Below, piece by piece: positions 46,265 to 54,762 of a DNA stretch of 64,000 nt (position 1 is the stretch's first letter; every line of letters begins with the position of its first letter). This DNA comes from SLJN01 sp964505385. Lineage in GTDB: Bacteria; Bacteroidota; Rhodothermia; Balneolales; Natronogracilivirgulaceae. The stretch covers positions 1-64,000 of the forward strand of contig CAZDIA010000011.1 of NCBI GenBank assembly GCA_964505385.1, written 5' to 3'. The notes below the pieces were generated by a model. It ran no database searches, was not told the DNA's origin, and saw only the letters and a program-made list of their open reading frames with translations. The position numbers and the translations under genes are program-made.

Positions 46265-47737
46265 ATGTCCGAAACTTCAAACCATATTTCTACGACTTCT
46301 CAGGATTATTTAGGCAGAGTTCTTGAAGAGGGAAAGCTGCAGGTTTTCCTTAAAAATTATTTCCAAAAAAAAGGCTCTCCCAAATATATTTCCATCTCTC
46401 TTCCTTTTGATCACGTTGATCCTCTTGCTGTTCTTGAAACCATAGGCAAACCCGGAGAATTTCAGTATTACTGGGAGCACCCGGTTTCCGGGCTTGCAAT
46501 TGCTGCCGGTAAAGCGCTCCATATAATCCGTGAGTTTGGAGAGAACCGTTTTGATAAAACCAACCGGCAAACTATCGACTTGGAAAACAAGGTAGCTTCT
46601 TTTTCTGAAATACCGCACAGTTTATCCGGAATGAATGTATTCGGAGGTGCTTCATTTTTCAGTAAGCCCTTAAGCGGGGCCTGGAGTGGTTTCGGAAACG
46701 CATCGTTTGTTTTGCCCAAATGGGTGATCGTTCGTGACGGAAAATTCACCATGCTTACGTTATCCCTTCCTTACTTTGAGGAAAAAGGGATGGAATCTTT
46801 CCTGGACTCACTTGGCGAAGAGATTCAACAATTCGTGAGTTTGGTTTCTGATAAACTTGATGAAAGCGATATCATCAATGGTACTTCTGATGCCCGATTG
46901 CAAATACATTCTACCCGTTCGCGAGATGCGCACCAAAAATGGGTGCAGAATGTTAATCACGCAAAAGATCTTATCAAAAATAATGTTTTTGATAAAATTG
47001 TGATGGCGCGTGAGGAACGCCTGTCTACTGATAATCAGGCAAAATCTACCAAGCTGCTGCACCATCTGCGAAAAGATTATCCGGATTGCTATAGTTTTCT
47101 GTATCAGATTAATGATCAGGCTGCTTTTATCGGCTGCACTCCTGAAAAACTGCTTTCGGTTGAATCCGATCGGCTTTACACCGACGGGTTGGCAGGGAGT
47201 ATATCGCGGGGGAAAACGGCAACCCAGGATGAAATGCTCAGTCGAAAACTACTTAGTAGTCTAAAAGATTTGAGCGAGCATCAATACGTAGTGGATTCCA
47301 TACTTGAAAAGCTCGAATCATACTCAAGCGATATCGATTTTCCCGATAAACCCGGAATTCGCAAGTATGCTAATGTGCAGCATCTGCATACGCCGATCAC
47401 CGCTTCACTGCAAAACACCACGGATGTAATCGCTTTGTTGAAAAAATTACATCCGACACCGGCAGTTGGCGGGTATCCTCAGGAACAGGCGCTTCCGTAT
47501 ATTCAGCAGCTGGAACAGATTGAGCGTGGCTGGTACGCCGGCCCAATTGGGTGGCTGAATCACAAAGGGCGCAGTGAATTTGCTGTTGCGATTCGTTCCG
47601 GTTTGATCCAGCCGAATAAAGTGCGATTTTATGCCGGATGCGGCATCGTTGAAGGTTCGGATCCCGAAGCGGAATGGAAGGAGACCGAACTTAAATTGAT
47701 GCCTATGCTCAGCGCTTTGCAACATGCAGCCGAGTGA
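46265..47737 (+). CDS. menF: Isochorismate synthase
   Basis: Converts chorismate to isochorismate, the entry to menaquinone synthesis. The 490 residues end with the chorismate-binding domain: IVMAREERL, AFIGCTPEKLLSVE, YTDGLAGSISRG, HTPITASL and the final WKETELKLMPML. The N-terminal 200 residues are the variable half usual in MenF. It is the first of four overlapping genes, with the last 14 bases shared with menD. Confidence 0.94.
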   Translation: MSETSNHISTTSQDYLGRVLEEGKLQVFLKNYFQKKGSPKYISISLPFDHVDPLAVLETIGKPGEFQYYWEHPVSGLAIAAGKALHIIREFGENRFDKTNRQTIDLENKVASFSEIPHSLSGMNVFGGASFFSKPLSGAWSGFGNASFVLPKWVIVRDGKFTMLTLSLPYFEEKGMESFLDSLGEEIQQFVSLVSDKLDESDIINGTSDARLQIHSTRSRDAHQKWVQNVNHAKDLIKNNVFDKIVMAREERLSTDNQAKSTKLLHHLRKDYPDCYSFLYQINDQAAFIGCTPEKLLSVESDRLYTDGLAGSISRGKTATQDEMLSRKLLSSLKDLSEHQYVVDSILEKLESYSSDIDFPDKPGIRKYANVQHLHTPITASLQNTTDVIALLKKLHPTPAVGGYPQEQALPYIQQLEQIERGWYAGPIGWLNHKGRSEFAVAIRSGLIQPNKVRFYAGCGIVEGSDPEAEWKETELKLMPMLSALQHAAE

Positions 47738-49397
47738 ACATGCAGATAATCTTTTGCGCTGGTGCGCAACGCTGTTTCGTACCTTTGCCGATTTCGGTAT
47801 AACGAAAGCGTATATCTCGCCCGGGTCGAGATCCACGCCGCTTGTTTACGCTGTTTCGGAATGCGATCAAATTGAAAAGCATGTGATACTTGATGAGCGG
47901 TCGGCTGCATTTCAGGCACTTGGATCTGCCAAAGCTACCGGAAAACCATCTGTTTTAATCTGCACTTCCGGCACTGCGGTCGCAAACTACTTTCCCGCAG
48001 TGATTGAAGCGCGCCAATCCGGAACCCCCCTGATTATCTGTTCTGCTGATCGCCCGCCCTCTGAACGAAACACAGGCGCCAACCAGACTATTGATCAACA
48101 GAATCTGTTCGGAAATTACCCGGTTTTTTTCCGCGATGCCGGTGAACCAGGGCATGACGAGGCTGAGTATAACCGGATTGGGCATTTAGCCGGTCAGGCG
48201 GTGAAACACAGTATAAAACAGAGTGGCCCTGTTCATCTTAATTTTCCGTTTAGTAAACCACTTGAACCGTCAATTGGTGCTGTTAATGCCTTGAAATCAT
48301 ATTACGCAGACTCCGGCCAACAAACCGGCTGGCAACAGGATAACGCAAAAACCAAACCACCTGAATGGATAGCGGATGCTGTAAACAGTGCACAGAATCC
48401 GGTAATTATTTGTGGAGCCATTGGAACAGGCGATCCCCTGAGCGCATCAGTTAAGGAGCTTTCGGAATCCAAAAATATACCCCTGTGGCTTGAAAGTACA
48501 ACGCTTCATTTGTGTGGAGAAAAATCATTTACAGCGGCCGGTCATTGGGTTGACAAATTGGGTATAATGCCTGATCTCATACTGCGCTTTGGAAAATTAC
48601 CTGCCGGCAGGGGACTGCTCAGTTTTCTTGAATCGGCAAAAAGTTATCCGCAGATTTATTTTCGCGCAAATGATCTGCCATCTGAGATACCAGGTAGCAA
48701 TCAGCAAACTTTTACTTCAGAGCGACAGATTGATTGGGGGGATCTGCCGGTACAAAAATCTGACCAGCTGCGAAAAGCGTGCCGGAAAGCCTGGGAGAAC
48801 TACCGGAAACAGTGGGAGGATAAACTCAATAATCACAATGTTTTTACCGATCTGCATGCCATTGATACAGTGATCCGTAGTAATCACGGCACATTGATGC
48901 TTTCCAATTCGCTAATTGTACGGGATGCGGACCGCGTGCCGCTGGAGGGGTTTCCTGGAAAAGTTATTTCAAACAGAGGCGCAAGTGGAATTGATGGAAT
49001 AACTTCTACGGCCATTGGGGGCGCGCTGGCCGGTGACCAAGTTACCCTGGTGACCGGTGATCTCGCTTTTTTGCATGATCTGACCGCACTTCTTTCTGCT
49101 GAAAACAAATCGATCGATTTGCATATCGTGGTCATAAATAATGGCGGCGGGCAGATTTTTAAAATGCTTCCTTTTACATCTTATGATGAAAAATTCAGAC
49201 AATATTTCGAAACGCCTCAATCGGTTGATATTCAGCGAATCAGCCGGAGTTTTAATTTAATGTGCACCCGCGTGAGCGATATAACAGAGTTGCAGGATAC
49301 ATTGTTAAACCAGGAGGAGAGGAGCGGCGTCAGAATAACCGAGTGCCAAACCGATGGAGAAGCCGCGATTCAGCTGCGTAAATCGTTTTCATCATGA
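47724..49397 (+). CDS. menD: SEPHCHC synthase MenD
   Basis: Thiamine-diphosphate enzyme that joins isochorismate and 2-oxoglutarate to give SEPHCHC. The 557 residues start with KAYISPGSRSTPLVYAV, have the active-site region VILDERSAAFQALG, and the ThDP-Mg loop near VTGDLAFLHDLTALL with IVVINNGGGQIFKML. The start overlaps menF and the stop overlaps menH (ATGA), so translation is probably coupled across the operon. Confidence 0.95.
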   Translation: MQPSEHADNLLRWCATLFRTFADFGITKAYISPGSRSTPLVYAVSECDQIEKHVILDERSAAFQALGSAKATGKPSVLICTSGTAVANYFPAVIEARQSGTPLIICSADRPPSERNTGANQTIDQQNLFGNYPVFFRDAGEPGHDEAEYNRIGHLAGQAVKHSIKQSGPVHLNFPFSKPLEPSIGAVNALKSYYADSGQQTGWQQDNAKTKPPEWIADAVNSAQNPVIICGAIGTGDPLSASVKELSESKNIPLWLESTTLHLCGEKSFTAAGHWVDKLGIMPDLILRFGKLPAGRGLLSFLESAKSYPQIYFRANDLPSEIPGSNQQTFTSERQIDWGDLPVQKSDQLRKACRKAWENYRKQWEDKLNNHNVFTDLHAIDTVIRSNHGTLMLSNSLIVRDADRVPLEGFPGKVISNRGASGIDGITSTAIGGALAGDQVTLVTGDLAFLHDLTALLSAENKSIDLHIVVINNGGGQIFKMLPFTSYDEKFRQYFETPQSVDIQRISRSFNLMCTRVSDITELQDTLLNQEERSGVRITECQTDGEAAIQLRKSFSS

Positions 49398-50236
49398 TGA
49401 ATAATGTGATTGAAACGCGCGGGGTGACGTATAAAATTGAACACCTGCACTTCAGGAAACGTAACCCTTTTTGTCTGTTTCTTCACGGATTTCTGGGCAC
49501 CAGCGCTGATTTTTATCACATCATACCACATCTTACTGATTATATAAATCCGGTTCTGTTAGATCACCTGGGTCATGGTGAAAGCGGGAAACCCGATCGT
49601 GTTGAGAGGTATGAAACACCGGAATTGGTTTCTGATATTGTTGAAATAATCAAATCATTTACCGATAAACCGCTATTCTTGGCGGGATACAGTATGGGTG
49701 GAAGGCTTGCGCTGCAAACAGCAATTCGTCACCCGGAGCTGTTACGCGGATTAATTCTTGAGAGTGCAAATCCGGGTATAGCAGATGCTGATAAAAAATC
49801 TGACCGCAAAAACGAAGACCAGATGCGGGCAGCGGAAATCGAATCAAATTTGGCTCAATTTGTACGGAAGTGGAATAATATGCCTCTGTTTCAGTCCGGT
49901 CATATGACTGATGAAATCAAAGACCCCGGTCGGCTAAGACAACTCAGAATTTTTCAGGAAATGCAGGAACCCGGCGGAGTTGCGGCTATGCTGAAAGGAT
50001 TTGGTGCCGGACTAATGCCGGCGGTCAGTCAGTATAAATTGCAGCAAATTAGCCACCCGGTGTTATTAATCGCCGGGGGAAGAGACCAAAAATTTGTTGA
50101 TATTCAAAGACGGATGCTGGACAAGTTTCCGAATGCTCATCTTGAAATAATAGCAGAATCGGCACATCGCGTTCACATCGATCATCCTATTGCGTATATT
50201 CACGCCCTCAGAGCATTTTTTGCAGATCAAAAATGA
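49394..50236 (+). CDS. menH: SHCHC synthase MenH-like alpha/beta hydrolase
   Basis: Eliminates pyruvate from SEPHCHC to give SHCHC. The 280-residue alpha/beta hydrolase has the oxyanion HGFLG near residue 32, the nucleophile elbow GYSMGGRLALQ near residue 99 with Ser, and a late His in SAHRVHIDHP. Its position between menD and menB makes MenH the natural call. Two ATG codons occur in tandem at 49394 and 49397; the first overlaps the menD stop. Confidence 0.9.
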   Translation: MMNNVIETRGVTYKIEHLHFRKRNPFCLFLHGFLGTSADFYHIIPHLTDYINPVLLDHLGHGESGKPDRVERYETPELVSDIVEIIKSFTDKPLFLAGYSMGGRLALQTAIRHPELLRGLILESANPGIADADKKSDRKNEDQMRAAEIESNLAQFVRKWNNMPLFQSGHMTDEIKDPGRLRQLRIFQEMQEPGGVAAMLKGFGAGLMPAVSQYKLQQISHPVLLIAGGRDQKFVDIQRRMLDKFPNAHLEIIAESAHRVHIDHPIAYIHALRAFFADQK

Positions 50237-50289
50237 TAGTTTTCAAATCAGAAGCTACCTGAACTATTTCAATTAAACCTATACTTTTT

Positions 50290-51117
50290 ATGAACTGGAA
50301 TACTGCCAAAGAATACGAAGACATCACATATAAAAAAGCGGATGGTATAGCCCGGATTGCGTTTAATCGACCGGAAGTTCGCAACGCTTTTCGACCGAAA
50401 ACGCTGTTTGAAATGTACGACGCTTTTCTCGATGCACGGGAGGATACCTCAATCGGCGTGGTATTACTTACCGGAGAAGGACCGGCAGAAGACGGAAAAT
50501 ATGCGTTTTGCTCCGGAGGGGATCAACGTATTCGCGGAGATGCCGGCTACATGAGCGATGATGGAGTGCCGCGATTGAATGTGCTTGAACTGCAAAGGCT
50601 TATTCGCACAATGCCCAAACCGGTGATATCGCTTGTTGCCGGTTATGCAATCGGTGGCGGGCACGTTCTTCATGTCGTCTGTGACCTCACTATCGCTGCA
50701 GATAATGCAGTGTTTGGGCAAACGGGCCCCAAAGTAGGAAGCTTTGACGGAGGATTTGGCGCAAGTTATCTTGCCAGACATGTAGGTCAGAAGAAAGCGC
50801 GGGAGATCTGGTATCTTTGCCGCCAGTATGGAGCTGAAGAAGCCGAGCAGATGGGGCTTATAAATAAAATAGTACCGGTGGATCAACTGGAAGAAGAAGG
50901 CGTGCAGTGGGCGCAGGAAATTCTTGAGAAAAGCCCGATCGCCATTCGCTGCCTCAAGGCAGCCTTCAATGCTGATTGCGACGGACAGGCCGGAATGCAG
51001 GAGTTTGCGGGGCATGCGACCATGCTTTATTATATGAGCGAAGAGGGTCAGGAAGGTAAAAATGCATACCTGGAAAAAAGAAAACCGAATTTTCGCAAAT
51101 ATCCGTGGTTGCCTTAA
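50290..51117 (+). CDS. menB: 1,4-dihydroxy-2-naphthoyl-CoA synthase
   Basis: Crotonase-fold enzyme that closes the naphthoquinone ring in menaquinone synthesis. The 275 residues have AFCSGGDQRIRGDAGY, AIGGGHVLHVVCDLTIAADN, QTGPKVGSFDGGFGASYLAR and the C-terminal EGKNAYLEKRKPNF, all characteristic of MenB. It starts 53 bases after menH and closes the operon. The menC, menE and menA genes are not in this window. Confidence 0.96.
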   Translation: MNWNTAKEYEDITYKKADGIARIAFNRPEVRNAFRPKTLFEMYDAFLDAREDTSIGVVLLTGEGPAEDGKYAFCSGGDQRIRGDAGYMSDDGVPRLNVLELQRLIRTMPKPVISLVAGYAIGGGHVLHVVCDLTIAADNAVFGQTGPKVGSFDGGFGASYLARHVGQKKAREIWYLCRQYGAEEAEQMGLINKIVPVDQLEEEGVQWAQEILEKSPIAIRCLKAAFNADCDGQAGMQEFAGHATMLYYMSEEGQEGKNAYLEKRKPNFRKYPWLP

Positions 51118-51135
51118 GCGGGAGCCCCACAACAT

Positions 51136-51573
51136 TTAATGTTTATGATTCGGGTTTGAACAGGTGTGAGTATGCTTATTTTGCAGATACAACACTGTGG
51201 AAATCATAACCACACCTGCAAACAAAGTTGTAGTACCCGCAAGTTCTACCGGGTTAAAACTGGTATGGGTATGGCTGAATTGCAGTAATATTTGCGATAT
51301 AACAATCAGTGTGATTCCACCACCAAACACATACAATCGTTTATAATTCCGGTGTTTAAGCCACCTCGGCAGAAATGCTGCAATACTGAGTGGGATTACC
51401 GACAACATGAGGATCAATTCAAAAGTAGTTGATAAAAATGTGGCAACCGTCGGCAGTAACAATATAATCAAAGGCATTGACAAGCAATGCACCAGGCAGA
51501 TAGATGATAAAATAATGGCGAGTTTGGAGAGAATTGATTCTCCAAGTTGCAGTTTGAACATATTTGTATTCAT
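51136..51573 (-). CDS. MerC-like membrane protein with His/Cys-rich tail
   Basis: A 145-residue membrane protein with four hydrophobic spans. The first span has Cys26 and Cys30 in SICLVHCLSMP, the pattern of MerC mercury transporters. The last 12 residues, HTHTCSNPNHKH, are clearly metal-binding in character, and another HTHT occurs mid-protein. It is 16 bases downstream of the Fur-family regulator and probably cotranscribed with it, so zinc or another divalent metal is a more likely substrate than mercury. That assignment is inference. Confidence 0.82.
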   Translation of the reverse strand: MNTNMFKLQLGESILSKLAIILSSICLVHCLSMPLIILLLPTVATFLSTTFELILMLSVIPLSIAAFLPRWLKHRNYKRLYVFGGGITLIVISQILLQFSHTHTSFNPVELAGTTTLFAGVVMISTVLYLQNKHTHTCSNPNHKH

Positions 51574-51589
51574 GAATGAAATAAAAGCC

Positions 51590-52024
51590 TCAGGTTTTGC
51601 AGTCAGGGCAGAACCCGTGAAGTCGAATTTCCTGCTCTTTGATTACAAACCCTTCTTTGCTTTGTATAGTTACTAATTTTCCTTCACCCTCCACCGGAAA
51701 GCAGTAAATCCGCTCACATTTATGGCAGACAAAATGAGCGTGTTGCTCATCCGGTTCACCATTTTCAACATGCTCAAGATGTACGGCATACCGCCAGTTA
51801 CGATCTTCAGTTGCGACTTTATGAGCCAGCCCTTTTTCTTCAAAGGCGTTTAAAGTTCGGTAAAGGGTAACCTTATCAATATGAGAATCATCCAAACGCT
51901 CCTGGATGTCAGAGTGCGACAAGGCCTCATCTGACCTCGTCAGTACATCTAAAACTTTTAATCTTGCATCGGTTACTTTTAAACCGAAATTGCGAAGTAA
52001 CTCTTTTAAATGATGATCACTCAT
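51590..52024 (-). CDS. Fur-family transcriptional regulator, probably Zur
   Basis: A 144-residue Fur-family repressor. The winged helix includes HSDIQERLDDSHIDKVTLYRTL (recognition helix, residues about 37-58). Metal-binding features are EQHAHFVCHKC (Cys100, Cys103) and GFCPDC (Cys139, Cys142), giving the structural zinc site. The frame opens 11 codons earlier, but that start would lie inside the palindrome at 52042-52056; MSDHHLKELL at 52024 is the normal N-terminus. Zur, Fur and PerR cannot be separated by eye; the MerC-like partner favours Zur. Confidence 0.88.
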   Translation of the reverse strand: MSDHHLKELLRNFGLKVTDARLKVLDVLTRSDEALSHSDIQERLDDSHIDKVTLYRTLNAFEEKGLAHKVATEDRNWRYAVHLEHVENGEPDEQHAHFVCHKCERIYCFPVEGEGKLVTIQSKEGFVIKEQEIRLHGFCPDCKT

Positions 52025-52041
52025 AATAAAGGTATTTAATG

Positions 52042-52056
52042 TGCAACTAAGTTGCA
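52042..52056. promoter_or_regulatory. Perfect 7-1-7 palindrome, Fur/Zur-type operator
   Basis: TGCAACT-A-AGTTGCA is a perfect 15-base palindrome with the 7-1-7 geometry of Fur-family boxes. It lies 17-32 bases upstream of the regulator's ATG (52024), so it most likely mediates autorepression of the two-gene operon. The divergent AtuA-like gene at 52263 is over 200 bases away. Confidence 0.7.
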
Positions 52057-52262
52057 ATTCAATTATTGTTCAAACTGCAATTTGAAAATAGCAGGTTATT
52101 TGGTCTCAATTCAACCGACAACCGAAAAGATTTTCGGGATTCCATTGTTGAGGACGTTAAAATAATTTCATGGTTGCCCGATTTAAGGGAATACGTTAGC
52201 TTCGGTCAATTCTGAATGAATTATTATTTTTAAGAATATTATAAAAACTAAGTGGGAGAATT

Positions 52263-53630
52263 GTGGAAAAAATAGTCAAAATTGCATCCGGACAGGGTTT
52301 TTGGGGTGATTTACCTTCAGCGCCGGTATCGCAGGTAAAACAGGGTGATGTAGATTATCTGATGATGGATTATTTGGCAGAGGTAACGATGTCTATCATG
52401 CAGAAACAGAAGCTGAAACGTCCGGAAGCTGGATATGCCCGTGATTTTGTTGAAGTGGTCCGGTCGATATTTCCGGAAATAAAACAGGGAAAAGTAAAAG
52501 TGGTATCCAATGCGGGGGGAGTGAATCCCCATGCCTGCAAAGATGCGATACTTAAGGCGGCAGAAGAAGAAGGCGTCAGCGGGTTTAAAATTGCTGTTGT
52601 CGACGGCGATGATATACTTGATCAGATCACGGAGCTCACCAGTCAGGGGCACGAGCTTAAAAACATGGATACCGGAGAACCGATTACTGATGTAGCCGAT
52701 CAGCTGCTCAGTGCCAATGTATATTTTGGGGCTGATCCGGTTGTGAAAGCGCTGGAAGCCGGGGCTGATGTGATTATTACCGGCCGGGTAACCGATACCG
52801 GCTTGTGCCTCGGCCCGATGATTTATGAGTTCGGCTGGTCAATGGAGGATTATGACAAAATGGCTGCCGGCACTGTAGCAGGCCACATCCTTGAGTGCGG
52901 CGCGCAAAGCAGCGGCGGTAACTATACCGACTGGAAAGAAATCGACAATTTTGCAGAAATCGGCTTTCCCATTGTCGAAGCTACTCCGGATGGCAACTTT
53001 ATCGTAGCCAAGCACGAGAAAACCGGGGGAATTATTAACCTAAAATCTATTAAAGAACAATTGTTATACGAAATTGGCGATCCTGCCGATTATATCACCC
53101 CCGACTGTGTTGCTGATTTTACTTCAATTCAATTGGATCAAAAAGAGAAAAGCAGAGTTCAGGTTTACGGGATAAAGGGCAGCGCGCCTACCGACTTTTA
53201 TAAAGTATCCGCCAGTTATAAATATGGCTATAAACTCTCAGCTACTCTGGTTTATTCCTGGCCCGATGCTCTTGAAAAAGCGAAAAGCGCATCCGAAATT
53301 CTCAAAAAGCGGGCAGACAATCTCGGGCTTAAACTGGACGATTACCGAACTGAATATATCGGCTTTAACGGATGCAGCGAAGAGCCGATGAGCGAGGATG
53401 TGATAAAAAGTGATTTTAATGAAATTCAACTTCGTGTTAGTGCAGCCTCATCAAGCCGGCAGGATTTAGACAGACTTGGCAGGGAAGTTGCACCGTTGAT
53501 ACTGACCGGACCAAGCTCGGTTACAGGGTTTGCCGGAGGACGGCCTAAAGCAAGTGAAGTGGTAGCTTATTGGCCGGCGCTTATAAAAAAAGAGGCGTGC
53601 ACTCCCCAGGTTAATATCTATCAGGCGTAA
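52263..53630 (+). CDS. AtuA-like protein (DUF1446)
   Basis: A 455-residue DUF1446 protein. Diagnostic segments are ASGQGFWGDLP, KVVSNAGGVNPHACKDAI, ADVIITGRVTDTGLCLGPM and GHILECGAQSSGGNYTDW. AtuA is linked to acyclic terpene and citronellol degradation in pseudomonads, but its reaction is unknown and related genes occur in many pathways. Here no acyl-CoA carboxylase or dehydrogenase is adjacent. The start is GTG with a GGGAG site seven bases upstream. Confidence 0.88.
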   Translation: MEKIVKIASGQGFWGDLPSAPVSQVKQGDVDYLMMDYLAEVTMSIMQKQKLKRPEAGYARDFVEVVRSIFPEIKQGKVKVVSNAGGVNPHACKDAILKAAEEEGVSGFKIAVVDGDDILDQITELTSQGHELKNMDTGEPITDVADQLLSANVYFGADPVVKALEAGADVIITGRVTDTGLCLGPMIYEFGWSMEDYDKMAAGTVAGHILECGAQSSGGNYTDWKEIDNFAEIGFPIVEATPDGNFIVAKHEKTGGIINLKSIKEQLLYEIGDPADYITPDCVADFTSIQLDQKEKSRVQVYGIKGSAPTDFYKVSASYKYGYKLSATLVYSWPDALEKAKSASEILKKRADNLGLKLDDYRTEYIGFNGCSEEPMSEDVIKSDFNEIQLRVSAASSSRQDLDRLGREVAPLILTGPSSVTGFAGGRPKASEVVAYWPALIKKEACTPQVNIYQA

Positions 53631-53703
53631 CCTTGTTTGCTTAAGGTTCTGTTTCAAAAAGAAATTATTATTAATATCAATTATTTAACGATAACGTAAA
53701 CAT

Positions 53704-54744
53704 ATGCTAATTGGAATTATTGGAGCCGGCATGGCAGGTTTGACTGCCGGAAGGTCACTTGCTCAGGCCGGTCATGAAGTGATCGTATTCGAAAAAAGTA
53801 AAGGGTTTGGCGGTAGAATGGCGACCCGGTATTTTGGAGAGGAGGATCAAATCAAAATGGATCACGGAATCTCGGCGATTTCAGTTAAAGATCCGGATTT
53901 TAAATCTTTCGTGGATGAGCTTACGGAAAAAGGTATACTAAAGGTATGGGGAGATACAATTTCCTATTATAATGGTGATGAATTTTATGCAGAACATCCG
54001 ATCAGAGAGCTTCAACCTTATTACATTGCGCCGAAGGGGATGAACTCAATCGGCAAATACATGAGCCGCTGGGTTGATTTCTATCAGGGAGAAAATGTTG
54101 GCGGGGTTACCTATATTGGGGATAATCCGCAGAAGAAGCGTTCCTGGATGGTTAATCTATCTACGATAAATGTGTTTGAGGTAGATGCGATAATTGTTGC
54201 TACTCCGGCTATTCAAGCGCAGGGAATCATTCAAACCGCGCAGGATGAAACGGATATCAGAAGGATTATAAGGGAAATAGATGATGTTCAATATGAGCAC
54301 TGCTGGTCGTTAATGGCTGGTTTTGAGCCTGATAAAAAACCCGAATGGCGGGGTGTGAGTTCTACAAATTCCGATCTCCATTGGATTTCCAATGAAAGTT
54401 CGAAACGTGAGAACGGTGGAGAGAATACACTTGTTCTTCAATCTACTGCTGAATTTGCGCAGAAAACTCAGAAAGAAAGCACAGAAAAAATTCTATCAAG
54501 CATGCTAAAGGCAGCTGAGCCGGTTACGGGAAGATGGGTAAGGTCCCCCAAATGGCATGAGTTACATTTTTGGAAATTTTGCCGCCCTGTTGAACCGGTA
54601 AAGAAGCCATTTCTGGAATTCCAAAACGAAGAAGCCCCGCTGGCTATAGTCGGGGACTATTTCGATGGGGAAAATCTTGAAGCTGCATATCAATCCGGCA
54701 AAAAGTTGGCGGATCACTGGAAATCCAAATACAAAAACAGGTAA
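53704..54744 (+). CDS. Renalase-like FAD-dependent oxidoreductase
   Basis: A 346-residue flavoprotein. The FAD-binding loop GIIGAGMAGLTAGRSL starts at residue 4, followed by VFEKSKGFGGRMATRY, the typical renalase-family second motif. The C-terminal LAIVGDYFDGENLEAAYQSG is the conserved FAD-contacting end. Bacterial renalases oxidise isomeric dihydronicotinamides; whether this one does is not shown. It precedes the first ABC exporter half by 18 bases. Confidence 0.88.
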   Translation: MLIGIIGAGMAGLTAGRSLAQAGHEVIVFEKSKGFGGRMATRYFGEEDQIKMDHGISAISVKDPDFKSFVDELTEKGILKVWGDTISYYNGDEFYAEHPIRELQPYYIAPKGMNSIGKYMSRWVDFYQGENVGGVTYIGDNPQKKRSWMVNLSTINVFEVDAIIVATPAIQAQGIIQTAQDETDIRRIIREIDDVQYEHCWSLMAGFEPDKKPEWRGVSSTNSDLHWISNESSKRENGGENTLVLQSTAEFAQKTQKESTEKILSSMLKAAEPVTGRWVRSPKWHELHFWKFCRPVEPVKKPFLEFQNEEAPLAIVGDYFDGENLEAAYQSGKKLADHWKSKYKNR

Positions 54745-54762
54745 AAAAGCCGAAAGGCTGCT

